Positions 51,779 to 60,814 of a DNA stretch of 64,000 nt are shown here, piece after piece; position 1 is the stretch's first letter, and each line of letters opens with the position of its first letter. Location of the stretch: assembly GCF_014529935.1 (NCBI RefSeq), contig NZ_JACVFC010000001.1, positions 1,674,001 to 1,738,000 on the forward strand. The letters run 5' to 3'. The DNA is from Chitinophaga qingshengii. GTDB taxonomy: Bacteria > Bacteroidota > Bacteroidia > Chitinophagales > Chitinophagaceae. The translations under genes and the position numbers were made by a program. The notes under the pieces were generated by a model. That model was not told where the DNA came from. It saw only the letters and a program-made list of their open reading frames with translations, and ran no database searches.

Positions 51779-53371
51779 ATGGCAAATCCGAAAGCATTGT
51801 TTTCCTGGATTGTTGCATTGCAATTGCTGATAACCGCCCCGTTAGCCGGGCAGATCCAGTGGCCGGCGGGACAAGTACTCCCCTCTTTCCCGGCGCCTGC
51901 ATCCATGCAGGACCTGATCCTGCTTCGGGAGCCCGCTTCCAGTGCGGATGAAATGTACCTGTTTGCCTCCTTGAAAGGGATTGTGAACCGGAAACAACCG
52001 CGTATTTTCTCTTACGAAGGAGATGCATTTGCAGAAGGGCCCTATACCTGGTTGCAATCCCTTGGCTTCAAATGGACCGAGGTGGCGGACAAGTGGAGCC
52101 TTATCAGTAAATACCGCCCTGAAATAACCGGTTTAATTGTTTATGACACTGCGCAACTGCATACGGTCAACCTGGCAACGATGCTCGCCAAAGACCGGCG
52201 TGCATTGGTCGTATCTCCCCGGCTGTTATCCCGCTTAACCGCGGCTCCTTATCATCTGTCCGTGGTACTGGACTTACGGGGACAATTCAGCAGTAAACTA
52301 CAGGTATATCAAACCTTATATAACACCTATTGGCCTCAGCTCGATCACCGGTTGCTGATTGGGTTGAATCCGAATGCCCATAAAGCCGCGTTGCGGGAAT
52401 ATGCCACCGCGCTGGGCGCAGCCGTAATATGGTTAGATCCCGCCGTACCGGCGGAAAGCGCGCTGCTCAACAACTTCCTCGCTTCCATGCCCGCAGGCGG
52501 TAATTTCATGGGATGGTGGCCGGAGGAAGCGCCGGGAATAGAGCGGGCTTCCCGCTATGGCATTGCCACCATTGCCAGCGACTGGTGCTCCAACCTCACG
52601 TTGCACAGCGGTACCCCACGGACTACCGGCATAAAGCCTGTTCCGCCCAAACCGGTATTACAGGCTAAACTTTACGTAGCTTTTATCCTCAGTGACGGCG
52701 ATAACCTGCAGTACATCGAGCACCTGATGCGTAAACTCTGGAACAATCCGGACCGCGGCGCCGTTCCGATGGGATGGACCTTATCTCCCGCTATGGTAGA
52801 TGCTATGCCGGGAGCGCTCCACTATTATTGGCAGACAGCCACTGATAATGACAACCTGATATCCGGTCCTTCCGGTTACGGCTATACGTATCCTAACAGC
52901 TGGCCCGATCAATCGCTGCTGGATGCCTTCGTCGCCAGAACGGAAGCCTACAATCAACGCGCAGGATTCCGGGTAGTTACCATCTGGAATACCATCACCG
53001 GAGGGATCAGTCAAAATACCGGTCAGACTTATGCCCGTAAAGCCCCCTCATTGCTGGGGATGACAGCCCAGAACACCGGCGGCGGGCTGACGGTTTACGA
53101 CAACAGCCTGCCCGGCATGGCGCTTTCCTGTAACTACTGCACTAATGAACAGGCCATGAAAGATCATATTGCCGCAGCTTCCCGGGATTGGGACGGGCAT
53201 ACACCACGTTTTATTATCGTACAGGCGCAGCCGTGGCAGGGTGTTACCCCGACCAGTTTTAAAAATGTGGCACTCTCCCTGAGTACGGATTATGCAGTTG
53301 TACGGCCGGACCATATTTTTCAGTTGATACGGGAAGCGAATGGACTTCCGGTAACACCTTCAAAGAAATAG
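51779..53371 (+). CDS. GxGYxYP-family secreted protein
   Basis: 530 residues. A signal peptide (about 1-24) is followed by the GxGYxYP domain, named for its motif: GYGYTYP lies at 366-372, preceded by SDGDNLQYIEHLMRKLWNN. The family has a glycoside-hydrolase-like fold assigned in part, but no activity is known for this member. It is divergent from the ECF sigma gene of the SusCD locus and could serve the same nutrient, which would be inference. It ends before a CPBP-like protease gene. Confidence 0.85.
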   Translation: MANPKALFSWIVALQLLITAPLAGQIQWPAGQVLPSFPAPASMQDLILLREPASSADEMYLFASLKGIVNRKQPRIFSYEGDAFAEGPYTWLQSLGFKWTEVADKWSLISKYRPEITGLIVYDTAQLHTVNLATMLAKDRRALVVSPRLLSRLTAAPYHLSVVLDLRGQFSSKLQVYQTLYNTYWPQLDHRLLIGLNPNAHKAALREYATALGAAVIWLDPAVPAESALLNNFLASMPAGGNFMGWWPEEAPGIERASRYGIATIASDWCSNLTLHSGTPRTTGIKPVPPKPVLQAKLYVAFILSDGDNLQYIEHLMRKLWNNPDRGAVPMGWTLSPAMVDAMPGALHYYWQTATDNDNLISGPSGYGYTYPNSWPDQSLLDAFVARTEAYNQRAGFRVVTIWNTITGGISQNTGQTYARKAPSLLGMTAQNTGGGLTVYDNSLPGMALSCNYCTNEQAMKDHIAAASRDWDGHTPRFIIVQAQPWQGVTPTSFKNVALSLSTDYAVVRPDHIFQLIREANGLPVTPSKK

Positions 53372-53430
53372 GCATTATCATCTATCTTAAAAAATGTAAC
53401 TTGCCGCCCTAAACCCGTATCCCTAAAAAT

Positions 53431-53916
53431 ATGCATGATGCTAACCCGATGCCACAACGTAAGATCGATTTCCGGTTCATCCTGATATGTACCCTGATTA
53501 GTTTTTCGTACGCCTTTCTGATGGATTATGCCTTCTCGTTTTTGCAGCAGGATATCGGCGGATTCAAACCCAAAAGCGTTGCAGAAGCTATTTTTATGGC
53601 GGTAATACTGGCGCCACCCATAGAGACCTTCATTTGTCAGGCGCTCCCTTATGCCATTATTGGCATTTTCAGAGAGAGGCTACAGCATTGGTTTAAACAC
53701 ACCTATATCATTTTATCGGCGCTGTTCTTCGCTTTCGGTCATACCTACTCCAATGGTTATGTGCTGACCATGTATGTTCCCGGTATCGTGCTGGCGTATA
53801 GTTACGTTCATTCCAAAGAACAGTACCGGCCTGCCTTTACTACCACTATGCTCATTCACCTTTTATACAACGGACTGGCCCTGTTATGGAACTATTGTAT
53901 AGCGGGCGCTTATTAA
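53431..53916 (+). CDS. CPBP-like intramembrane protease (ABI family)
   Basis: 161 residues, about four membrane spans. The CPBP signature appears in reduced form: PIETFICQ (Glu in place of the usual EE pair), FAFGHTYS (His) and IHLLYNGL (His and Asn). Family members cleave prenylated or membrane peptides, or work in bacteriocin immunity. Its role here is unknown. The start is given as the first ATG; one four codons later is also possible. Confidence 0.7.
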   Translation: MHDANPMPQRKIDFRFILICTLISFSYAFLMDYAFSFLQQDIGGFKPKSVAEAIFMAVILAPPIETFICQALPYAIIGIFRERLQHWFKHTYIILSALFFAFGHTYSNGYVLTMYVPGIVLAYSYVHSKEQYRPAFTTTMLIHLLYNGLALLWNYCIAGAY

Positions 53917-54146
53917 GCTGAATATATTTTATTATCTTTAACCGGATATACAATCTATACTATGGGACATCGCTTCGCCTCCAACACACCTCCGCCGGTA
54001 GCCTAAGGCTGAATAACCGGATTTCATACCACCTTCTGCCTGAAGGCAGGATCGCATTCGTATACACTTTATTGTTTGTATTCAAGGTTGTTTAGCCGCT
54101 GCATTTGCCGGTGGTTCATCATTCATATTTATTATACAATCTTGAA

Positions 54147-55022
54147 ATGAAAAATTTGAAATATTCTTTCATGGTCCTACTGGGAGGAATCCTGTATGGC
54201 ACGATGTCTTCATTTGTTAAACTATCCTATTCAAGGGGTTATTATGCCGCAGAAATAGCCTTTTCACAGGCGCTTTTAGCGGCGCTGTTGCTGGGTACTT
54301 GTCTGCTGATCGCCGGCAAGGGCGAAAAGCCAGACCGTAAGGGACTGCTGTCGTTGCTGCTGGTGGGTAGTAGTGCCGGGCTGACAAACTTTCTTTATTA
54401 TCAGTCCGTCAGTTATATTTCAGCCTCGCTGGCGATTGTAATATTGATGCAGTTCACCTGGTTTAGTCTTTTACTCGAATGGCTTATTTTCCGGCAGCGG
54501 CCGGGCAGGCCAGCGTTGGTGACCGTAGCGTTTATACTGGTAGGTACCGTGATGGCCGGCGATTTACTGCAGCCGGGGCTTTCCTTCTCCTGGCAGGGAC
54601 TGATGCTGGCATTGGCGTCGTCGTTTACCTATGCCGTGTATATTGTAGCCAACAGCAGGGTAGGTAAAGGCGTACGGTGGCAGGCTAAAAGCACGCTTAT
54701 TATGACTGGTTCCGCCCTCACCATTTTCCTGATCAATGCGCCCGTCATTGTCTCTGCTAACCATTTCGGTTATACGTTTTTATCATGGGCTTTATTTCTG
54801 GCGATAGTGGGCACCACCATTCCCACAGCCCTTTTTGCCGCCGGTATTCCTAAAATCGGGGCAGGCACCAGCGCCATCCTGATGACCATAGAATTTCCCG
54901 TTGCCATTTTATGTGCCTATCTTGTATTACAGGAGGCGATCAGCCCCCTGCAGATAACAGGGATGATGATCATGCTGGCGGCTATCTCCGTCATGAATTA
55001 TTACAAATCGTTAAAAAACTGA
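54147..55022 (+). CDS. EamA/DMT-family transporter
   Basis: 291 residues from MKNLKYSFMVLLGG, chosen because the frame upstream begins with a weak non-membrane segment. About ten membrane spans in two EamA repeats (about 1-135 and 145-290). DMT proteins export small metabolites such as amino acids or nucleotides; the substrate cannot be told. The next gene starts two bases after its stop codon. Confidence 0.88.
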   Translation: MKNLKYSFMVLLGGILYGTMSSFVKLSYSRGYYAAEIAFSQALLAALLLGTCLLIAGKGEKPDRKGLLSLLLVGSSAGLTNFLYYQSVSYISASLAIVILMQFTWFSLLLEWLIFRQRPGRPALVTVAFILVGTVMAGDLLQPGLSFSWQGLMLALASSFTYAVYIVANSRVGKGVRWQAKSTLIMTGSALTIFLINAPVIVSANHFGYTFLSWALFLAIVGTTIPTALFAAGIPKIGAGTSAILMTIEFPVAILCAYLVLQEAISPLQITGMMIMLAAISVMNYYKSLKN

Positions 55023-55024
55023 TC

Positions 55025-55564
55025 ATGTTTTATACCAGTGAAGTCAGGCATACACCACCAGCTGAATTTAAGACACCGTTGCAGGAAATGGTGTATACCC
55101 TGCTGCAGGAACAAAAGGTTTCCTTTGAACGGGTAGATACCGATGCAGCGATCACCATGGAGGATTGTATCCGGATCAATCAGCGCCTGAATATGAAAAC
55201 AGTGAAGACGCTTTTTCTTTGTAACCGGCAGCAGACCCATTTTTATCTGTTCGTCACCACCGCTGAAAAACCTTTTAAGACAAAAGACCTGAGCAGTGTT
55301 TTAGGCATTGCACGGTTGTCTTTCGCCTCCGTGGAACTGCTGGACAAGCTGTTGGGCACCGCCGTCGGCGCGGCTACCATCTTCGGTGTTTTGCTGGACC
55401 CGGAAAATAAGATACAGGTAGTGATCGATAAAGAAGTGTTATCAGAAACCTGGTACGGCTGCAGTGATGGCACCACTACCAGTTATATGAAGATCAGTAC
55501 AGCATGGGTGATAGATGATTTTCTGACTTATGCCGGGCATGAGCCAAAGATCATCGAAATATAA
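55025..55564 (+). CDS. Free-standing Ala-tRNA(Pro) editing protein, YbaK/ProX-like
   Basis: 179 residues from the ATG at 55025. It matches the free YbaK/ProX editing domain (TVKTLFLCNRQQTHFYLFVT, GTAVGAATIFGVLLDPENK), which clears tRNA-Pro charged with alanine or cysteine. ProRS here is the short type without the editing insertion, so this protein may supply trans-editing. It follows the EamA gene by two bases and is likely cotranscribed with it. Confidence 0.85.
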   Translation: MFYTSEVRHTPPAEFKTPLQEMVYTLLQEQKVSFERVDTDAAITMEDCIRINQRLNMKTVKTLFLCNRQQTHFYLFVTTAEKPFKTKDLSSVLGIARLSFASVELLDKLLGTAVGAATIFGVLLDPENKIQVVIDKEVLSETWYGCSDGTTTSYMKISTAWVIDDFLTYAGHEPKIIEI

Positions 55565-55577
55565 ACGGATGATATCA

Positions 55578-55607
55578 AAAGGTTGTAAGGTAACACTTAC
55601 AACCTTT
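55578..55607. terminator. Bidirectional terminator between convergent genes
   Basis: A perfect 12-bp stem (AAAGGTTGTAAG / CTTACAACCTTT) around a six-base loop, followed by GTTTT; A run on the left. Confidence 0.75.
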
Positions 55608-55610
55608 GTT

Positions 55611-56165
55611 TTAATGCCGGATAAAACGGGGATACATATAACATTCATAGCCCAGTCCACCATCCCTGACCTCCAGCTCCACACTATCTACTGTTTGCGG
55701 AGCGATACTATCGGGCAATGTCATTTTTCTGCTGTAACCATTTTTCTCTACCCTCACCCAATTGTATGTTTTGCTAACACGGCCACCACCACTGCTGGTA
55801 CCATGTTCCAGCACCGGCAACGTTACTTTGGATGGTTCACCTGCCAGCACATAATTAGTAGTCATCACGAGTGCCGGCGGTAACCAGGATAACAGCAAAA
55901 ACATAGTGGCTATATAGCCGGGATTATTCAACCGACCACCCGTAGGATTATCAAAAATACGGTTAAGCCAGTTATGGAGCACGCGTGAAGTCCACCAGGC
56001 AAATGGTATCCCCGCCCCCAGGAATAACAACCACATATATATCCTGGGCATAAAAGCCAGTTCATTAAAAGCAAATTGTATTACATGCAGCATCACAGCG
56101 ACCATGGCTACTATAAAATACCAGGTGCCCATTAGTATTTCTTTCCAGTTAATTTTCTTCTTCAT
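55611..56165 (-). CDS. Small membrane protein with C-terminal soluble domain
   Basis: 184 residues from the ATG at 56165 (MKKKINWKEILMGTWYF); eight more codons upstream are open. Three hydrophobic spans (about 10-32, 40-62 and 83-105), then a short outside or inside beta-rich end (VEKNGYSRKMTLPDSIAPQT). No family recognised. It is the last gene before the convergent editing gene. Confidence 0.6.
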   Translation of the reverse strand: MKKKINWKEILMGTWYFIVAMVAVMLHVIQFAFNELAFMPRIYMWLLFLGAGIPFAWWTSRVLHNWLNRIFDNPTGGRLNNPGYIATMFLLLSWLPPALVMTTNYVLAGEPSKVTLPVLEHGTSSGGGRVSKTYNWVRVEKNGYSRKMTLPDSIAPQTVDSVELEVRDGGLGYECYMYPRFIRH

Positions 56166-56222
56166 TGTTTCAGGCATAGGCGTAATCAATACCTGAAAAA
56201 TACTGCTTTTTAACGGCAGTAC

Positions 56223-57251
56223 CTATATTTTTTCACCTTCCACTATACTTACTTCAGTGATGTCCAGGTCGATAATGCGGGTAAGCCGGAGACCGGAACG
56301 GCGGAACAGTTCATCAAATTCTGCGGCTGTCCTTTCTTTTCCACCGGTTACCACCAACATGTTTACGTCCATGAATTTGGAACCGTGTAAGCTGTTATCT
56401 TCAGGTACCACGCCATCAACGATCAGTATTTTGCTTTCCTTTTTCATGGCTTTGCTGCATACGCTCAGGATACGGATAGCATCTTCATCATTCCAGTCAT
56501 GGATGATCATTTTCAACAGATAGGCGTCAGCTCCTGCCGGTACCTGTTCAAAGAAGTTACCGCTGATAGTGATACAACGGTGACGCAGCAATGGATCTGC
56601 GGCCAGGATAGCGGCCGTTTGTTCTACCACATAAGGCACATCGAATACAATGCCTGCAGGCCCCGGCGTCTTTTTCAAAATGGCCGACAGCAGCGCACCA
56701 TTGCTGCCACCTACGTCAATGATCGTGTCAAAAACAGAAAAATCATATTTATCCAGGATAGCCGGGCTCAGGAAGCTTGTCACGTCGGTCATCGCCTTCA
56801 TAAAGTTCAGTCCTTTGTCCGCATGTGTTTTGTAAAACTTCCACAGGTCGGCACCATAATGCACATCAAAGGCTGTTTTACCAGTCCGGACGCTACCTTC
56901 CAGATCGCCCCAGGGCGCATAAAAATCACCTAATTCAGCCAACACAAAGGCTTTCATACTACCTTCCACATCCGCCATTAATGCCGTGGCATTGGGAGTA
57001 TTAACAAACATGCCTGACGACTGTTCCTCAAAAATGCCGTTGGCTGCCAGTAGTTTCATGACCCGGTGTAAAGAAGGAGGATGTGTTCCCGTTTCTGCTG
57101 CAAGTCCGGCAATATCCATTGGTCCGCCGGACAAGATATCCGCAAGATTAAGTTTGGCGGCGACATATACACAACAGGAAACCCAGTGATTGGTAATATG
57201 CCGGAGAATGCCGGCAGTATGCTCAGGAGTGACATGTAAATCAGTACGCAT
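56223..57251 (-). CDS. Family 2 O-methyltransferase
   Basis: 342 residues from the ATG at 57251 (MRTDLHVTPEHTAG), chosen over a longer frame with an unlikely basic lead. The layout is that of caffeate/hydroxyindole-type SAM-dependent O-methyltransferases: a helical dimerisation head with PPSLHRVMKLLAANGIF, then a SAM site FDTIIDVGGSNGALL and the catalytic-base region LLKMIIHDWNDEDAI (His about 248). It methylates a hydroxyl of a small aromatic or polyketide. It is divergent from a lyase gene that releases phenol from tyrosine, so a phenolic substrate is plausible but unproved. Confidence 0.88.
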   Translation of the reverse strand: MRTDLHVTPEHTAGILRHITNHWVSCCVYVAAKLNLADILSGGPMDIAGLAAETGTHPPSLHRVMKLLAANGIFEEQSSGMFVNTPNATALMADVEGSMKAFVLAELGDFYAPWGDLEGSVRTGKTAFDVHYGADLWKFYKTHADKGLNFMKAMTDVTSFLSPAILDKYDFSVFDTIIDVGGSNGALLSAILKKTPGPAGIVFDVPYVVEQTAAILAADPLLRHRCITISGNFFEQVPAGADAYLLKMIIHDWNDEDAIRILSVCSKAMKKESKILIVDGVVPEDNSLHGSKFMDVNMLVVTGGKERTAAEFDELFRRSGLRLTRIIDLDITEVSIVEGEKI

Positions 57252-57369
57252 ATAAATCGGTTTTAAACGTGGTATCTTTAAAATTATCCTGCCTGCCTGC
57301 AACAGGCATCGCAGTCAGGTGTTTTATATTTAAAAGATTATTGTAACCCAACAACACCTGAACAATCTT

Positions 57370-58770
57370 ATGAAAAGATCCCACTGGGCAGAGCCCTACA
57401 AAATCAAGATGGTAGAGCCACTGCGAAAAACGTCTCCCGAGGAGCGCAAAAAACTGATTGCAGCTGCCGGCTTCAACACTTTCCAGTTAAAGTCAGCAGA
57501 TGTATACATTGATCTGCTTACCGACAGCGGTACCAGCGCCATGAGTGACCGTCAATGGGCCGGGATGATGCTGGGCGACGAAGCCTATTCCGGCAGCCGT
57601 AATTTCTTTCACCTGGAAGAGGTCGTGCAACAGTACTATGGATACCGTTACATTGTGCCCACCCATCAGGGACGCGGGGCCGAGCACCTCATCTCCCGCC
57701 TGCTGATACGGCCAGGCATGTACGTACCGGGTAATATGTATTTCACCACCACACGGCTTCATCAGGAGCTGGCAGGTGGTAATTTTATCGATGTGATTAT
57801 AGATGAAGCCCATGATCCGGACTCCGTTTTTCCTTTTAAAGGCAATATCGATCTGCAAAAACTGGAAGCTGTCATCCAACAGGTGGGCGCTGCCAATATT
57901 GCCTATCTCAGTTTAGCCACCACCGTGAATATGGCAGGCGGGCAGCCCATATCGCTGGATAATATGCGGCAGGTACGGCGGCTCACACAGCAACATGGTA
58001 TCCGTATTATCCATGATATGGCGCGGGTAGCTGAAAACGCCTTTATGATACAGCAGCATGAGCCCGGCTATGAACATAAAACCGTGGCCGCCATTGTGAA
58101 GGAAATCTGTGCCCTTACTGATGGCGCCGTCATGAGCGGCAAAAAAGATGCACTGGTTAACATAGGCGGGTTCCTGGCATTGAATGATGAAGGATTGTAT
58201 GAAGAAGCCAAGAACCTGGTGATCGTTTACGAAGGTATGCATACCTATGGAGGCCTTGCCGGACGCGATATGGAAGCGATGGCTATCGGCATCACCGAAT
58301 CGGTGGAAGAGGCACATATCGCCGCCCGTGTATACCAGGTGCACTACCTCGGCAATCTGCTCAAAGAAGCCGGTGTACCGGTATTAAATCCTATCGGTAC
58401 CCATGGCGTGTTCCTCAATGCCCGCACCTTTCTGCCACATATCCCGCAAACCAGTTTCCCGGCGCAGGCGCTGACCGTAGCGTTGTATGAAACCGGCGGT
58501 ATCCGTTCCGTAGAACGTGGCATTGTATCCGCAGGCCGTAACAAAGAAACCGGCGATCACCACTATCCCTCACTGGAGCTGGTACGCCTTGCTATCCCCA
58601 GAAGGGTGTATACCCTCTCGCATATGGATGTGGTAGCCGATACCATCATAGATGCCTATGAGAACAGGTTCAACATCCCCGGACTGGCGTTTACTTTGGA
58701 ACCGAAGTACCTGCGGTTTTTCCAGGCCAGGTTTGAACAGCTGGCGCTGCAAACCGCTCCTATCGCATAA
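57370..58770 (+). CDS. tpl: Tyrosine phenol-lyase (not tryptophanase) by key residues
   Basis: 466 residues; a PLP beta-eliminating lyase. The PLP lysine is in MSGKKDALVNIGGF (Lys259). Compared from memory with Citrobacter freundii TPL, the numbering differs by two all along: Tyr73 (catalytic Tyr71), Lys259 (Lys257), Arg383 in SVERGIVSAGRN (Arg381, which selects tyrosine) and Phe450 in LRFFQARF (Phe448). E. coli tryptophanase has a non-Arg residue and His at the last two places. So tyrosine to phenol, pyruvate and ammonia is the likely reaction. Next to it are a hypothetical gene and a divergent O-methyltransferase. Confidence 0.85.
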   Translation: MKRSHWAEPYKIKMVEPLRKTSPEERKKLIAAAGFNTFQLKSADVYIDLLTDSGTSAMSDRQWAGMMLGDEAYSGSRNFFHLEEVVQQYYGYRYIVPTHQGRGAEHLISRLLIRPGMYVPGNMYFTTTRLHQELAGGNFIDVIIDEAHDPDSVFPFKGNIDLQKLEAVIQQVGAANIAYLSLATTVNMAGGQPISLDNMRQVRRLTQQHGIRIIHDMARVAENAFMIQQHEPGYEHKTVAAIVKEICALTDGAVMSGKKDALVNIGGFLALNDEGLYEEAKNLVIVYEGMHTYGGLAGRDMEAMAIGITESVEEAHIAARVYQVHYLGNLLKEAGVPVLNPIGTHGVFLNARTFLPHIPQTSFPAQALTVALYETGGIRSVERGIVSAGRNKETGDHHYPSLELVRLAIPRRVYTLSHMDVVADTIIDAYENRFNIPGLAFTLEPKYLRFFQARFEQLALQTAPIA

Positions 58771-58780
58771 TGTATGAGTA

Positions 58781-58800
58781 CCCAGCCGGTAACGGCTGGG
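58781..58800 (+). terminator. Hairpin after the lyase gene
   Basis: A perfect 8-bp GC-rich stem (CCCAGCCG / CGGCTGGG) with a four-base loop. The T run after it is missing, so it may only be a transcript end or stability element. Confidence 0.45.
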
Positions 58801-58849
58801 CCTTACAAGCTAATTATACATACCATGGGATAAAATTGTAAGTTGCAGG

Positions 58850-59563
58850 GTGATGACCGATTTTTCACCTTTATTGCAGCTCGATAAGGAAACGCTGACC
58901 ACGCTGGCCAATGCCTATAGCAGCTACGCCACTTACCTGGACAGCGGAGCGTCTGACGATTATGCCACTATCGCGGGCAGCTATATGAAAGCCGCCGGCT
59001 ATGAGATGTTGTATAACCAGGTTGCCGCCAGGGAATGGTTTACCCGGGCCACGACATTCTTTACCCGCGCTACCGATACCTACGGTATTATTGCAGCCAT
59101 CTGCAGTAACCAGTCCATTGATATGGATGCTGGTCCTGATCCTACGCCCGATCTGCAATTTTACCAGCTATTAAACAGCTATTTCCAGGGTACCGCTGTC
59201 GATATATCCGCCTGGCAGGAACCTGCCGGCAGGCTTCAAATACCTATCCGGTTGTACATAGAGGCGCTGGAAGCAACAGCAGATGCTACAACGGCAAATG
59301 AACTGGCGGCCATATGGAAGCCGCTACTCACGCGCATGCATACACGCCCGCGATTACTCAGTAAAGATACCCGGCGATGGCAAAGTCTCGAAGGGACTAT
59401 TAATCCGATAGAACCCGAAACCGTGGCGACTTGTATAACATTGCTGGTGGTGGCAAACCGGCAGGGGATAACGTGGGAAGATTTGGAAGAGATGATCGGA
59501 CAGCAGAAAGATGCGGGGTTTATTGCGGTGAAACTGGCGCTGGCATTGATGGCTGTAGCATAG
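58850..59563 (+). CDS. Hypothetical protein downstream of the lyase
   Basis: 237 residues, predicted all helical, Ala- and Thr-rich, with no signal peptide or membrane span. It may have TPR-like helix pairs (ANAYSSYATYLDSG, AAREWFTRATTFFTRATDTY). The family is unknown. It starts about 80 bases after the lyase stop on the same strand. Two ATG codons begin the frame; either may be used. Confidence 0.55.
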   Translation: MMTDFSPLLQLDKETLTTLANAYSSYATYLDSGASDDYATIAGSYMKAAGYEMLYNQVAAREWFTRATTFFTRATDTYGIIAAICSNQSIDMDAGPDPTPDLQFYQLLNSYFQGTAVDISAWQEPAGRLQIPIRLYIEALEATADATTANELAAIWKPLLTRMHTRPRLLSKDTRRWQSLEGTINPIEPETVATCITLLVVANRQGITWEDLEEMIGQQKDAGFIAVKLALALMAVA

Positions 59564-59651
59564 AGCGTATCTAATTCTTAAACTTTTTATAATAACCACT
59601 GCTTAACCTCCAATAAACAAAGTCAACTTCAATGTCAGCCGGATTTCCGGC

Positions 59652-59659
59652 TAATTTTG
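59652..59659 (+). promoter_or_regulatory. Candidate -7 element for the zeta-like gene
   Basis: TAATTTTG matches TAnnTTTG exactly, 29 bases before the ATG at 59689. A small GCCGGA/TCCGGC hairpin lies just before it. No -33 box is seen. Confidence 0.4.
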
Positions 59660-59688
59660 CCACTTCCTTACAATAACCTGTTTTCAGC

Positions 59689-60624
59689 ATGAGTACTAAG
59701 TTTGCCCGCTTTCTGAATACACAACAACAAATTGATGATTTTTTATCAGGACCATTAGGTTTGGATACATCTACTCTCCCGGAGGATGTTCCTGCAAAAA
59801 TTATTACGTGTGAAAAAGGGGTATTGGATGGTCTTGAAAATCCGACTTCATTTTCCAATCATTACAGAGTTAAAAAATATACTGATCATAAACAAAGACT
59901 AGCTTTGCGGAACACTATAGTTCAAGAGCTATTCACCCAACAATTATTGGAAAACGATGACAACATTTGTCTTGGGAGAGGGGGGGCGATGCCACAAAAC
60001 CCTACCAGAAAAAAGCAAGCCTTTATGCTAATAGGTTTGCCCGCATCAGGCAAGTCCAGCGTAGCAGCGCAAATAGCCCAAAATAAAGGCGCCGTGGTAC
60101 TTGATTCAGATCTTGCCAAGCGGAAATTGCCTGAATATGCGCAATATCCATGGGGTGCTTCCCTCGTAAATGCGGAGTCTTCAATGATTGTTTTTGGTGA
60201 TAAAAACGATCAGTCTTTTATATCACTGTACGAACAGGTTGTAAAGGAGAAGTACAATGTCGTTATTCCCAAGATTGGGGCGGAACCGGAAGATATCCTA
60301 CCCTATTGTATTAATTTAAAAAAACTAAAATATAAAGTACATTTAACGTTGGTTTATTTACCCAAAGAAAAATCCACGGTCAGGGCGCTAAATCGTTATC
60401 TGTGCTCCAACCGCTACATTCCATTGACACTTATATTTGATGTCTTCAGTAACAATCCGGCATTAACCTACTTTAAGCTGAAAAATGCCAAACATGATTA
60501 TTTTGATACATTTGGTATCATCAACACCGATGTTCCCCCCAAATCCTCGTTTTTACACACAGATATTTCCGGGAATACCAATCCAGCAAAAATGTATAAA
60601 AAAGCAAAAAATGCCCTAATTTAG
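59689..60624 (+). CDS. Zeta-toxin-like P-loop kinase
   Basis: 311 residues. Residues 110-300 fit the zeta toxin fold: Walker A GLPASGKS at 116-123, VVLDSDLAKRKLPEY after it, a second nucleotide segment near 200, and RALNRYLCSNRYIP. Zeta toxins phosphorylate UDP-N-acetylglucosamine and block cell-wall synthesis; some relatives have other roles. The N-terminal 100 residues are extra and uncharacterised. A tiny basic protein gene starts four bases after the stop. The gene is AT-richer than its neighbours. Confidence 0.78.
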   Translation: MSTKFARFLNTQQQIDDFLSGPLGLDTSTLPEDVPAKIITCEKGVLDGLENPTSFSNHYRVKKYTDHKQRLALRNTIVQELFTQQLLENDDNICLGRGGAMPQNPTRKKQAFMLIGLPASGKSSVAAQIAQNKGAVVLDSDLAKRKLPEYAQYPWGASLVNAESSMIVFGDKNDQSFISLYEQVVKEKYNVVIPKIGAEPEDILPYCINLKKLKYKVHLTLVYLPKEKSTVRALNRYLCSNRYIPLTLIFDVFSNNPALTYFKLKNAKHDYFDTFGIINTDVPPKSSFLHTDISGNTNPAKMYKKAKNALI

Positions 60625-60628
60625 TGTT

Positions 60629-60811
60629 ATGAATACTTCCAAATCAAAAGACAAACGTACCACATCAACGGTCCTTCCCAAAGCAAAGAAATCCAGCTTC
60701 AGGAACCGTTACAACGCAGCAATGGTCATATTATCAGATATTACCAAAGCTGAAATTGATGCTATGAGTGCTGCAACCGACCGTGTATTAAAGCAAAAAC
60801 AAAAAGCCTGA
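60629..60811 (+). CDS. Tiny basic protein coupled to the zeta-like gene
   Basis: 60 residues, very basic at the start (NTSKSKDKRTTSTVLPKAKK), helical at the end (ILSDITKAEIDAMSAATDRV). It starts four bases after the kinase stop, so it is cotranslated. It could be an antitoxin, but classical epsilon antitoxins come before the toxin, and are not basic, so the pairing is unusual. No family is recognised. Confidence 0.6.
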   Translation: MNTSKSKDKRTTSTVLPKAKKSSFRNRYNAAMVILSDITKAEIDAMSAATDRVLKQKQKA

Positions 60812-60814
60812 GTT

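Noticed and set aside
57370..58770. Annotation as tryptophanase
   Set aside because: Arg383 and Phe450 are those of tyrosine phenol-lyase; tryptophanase has different residues at both sites.
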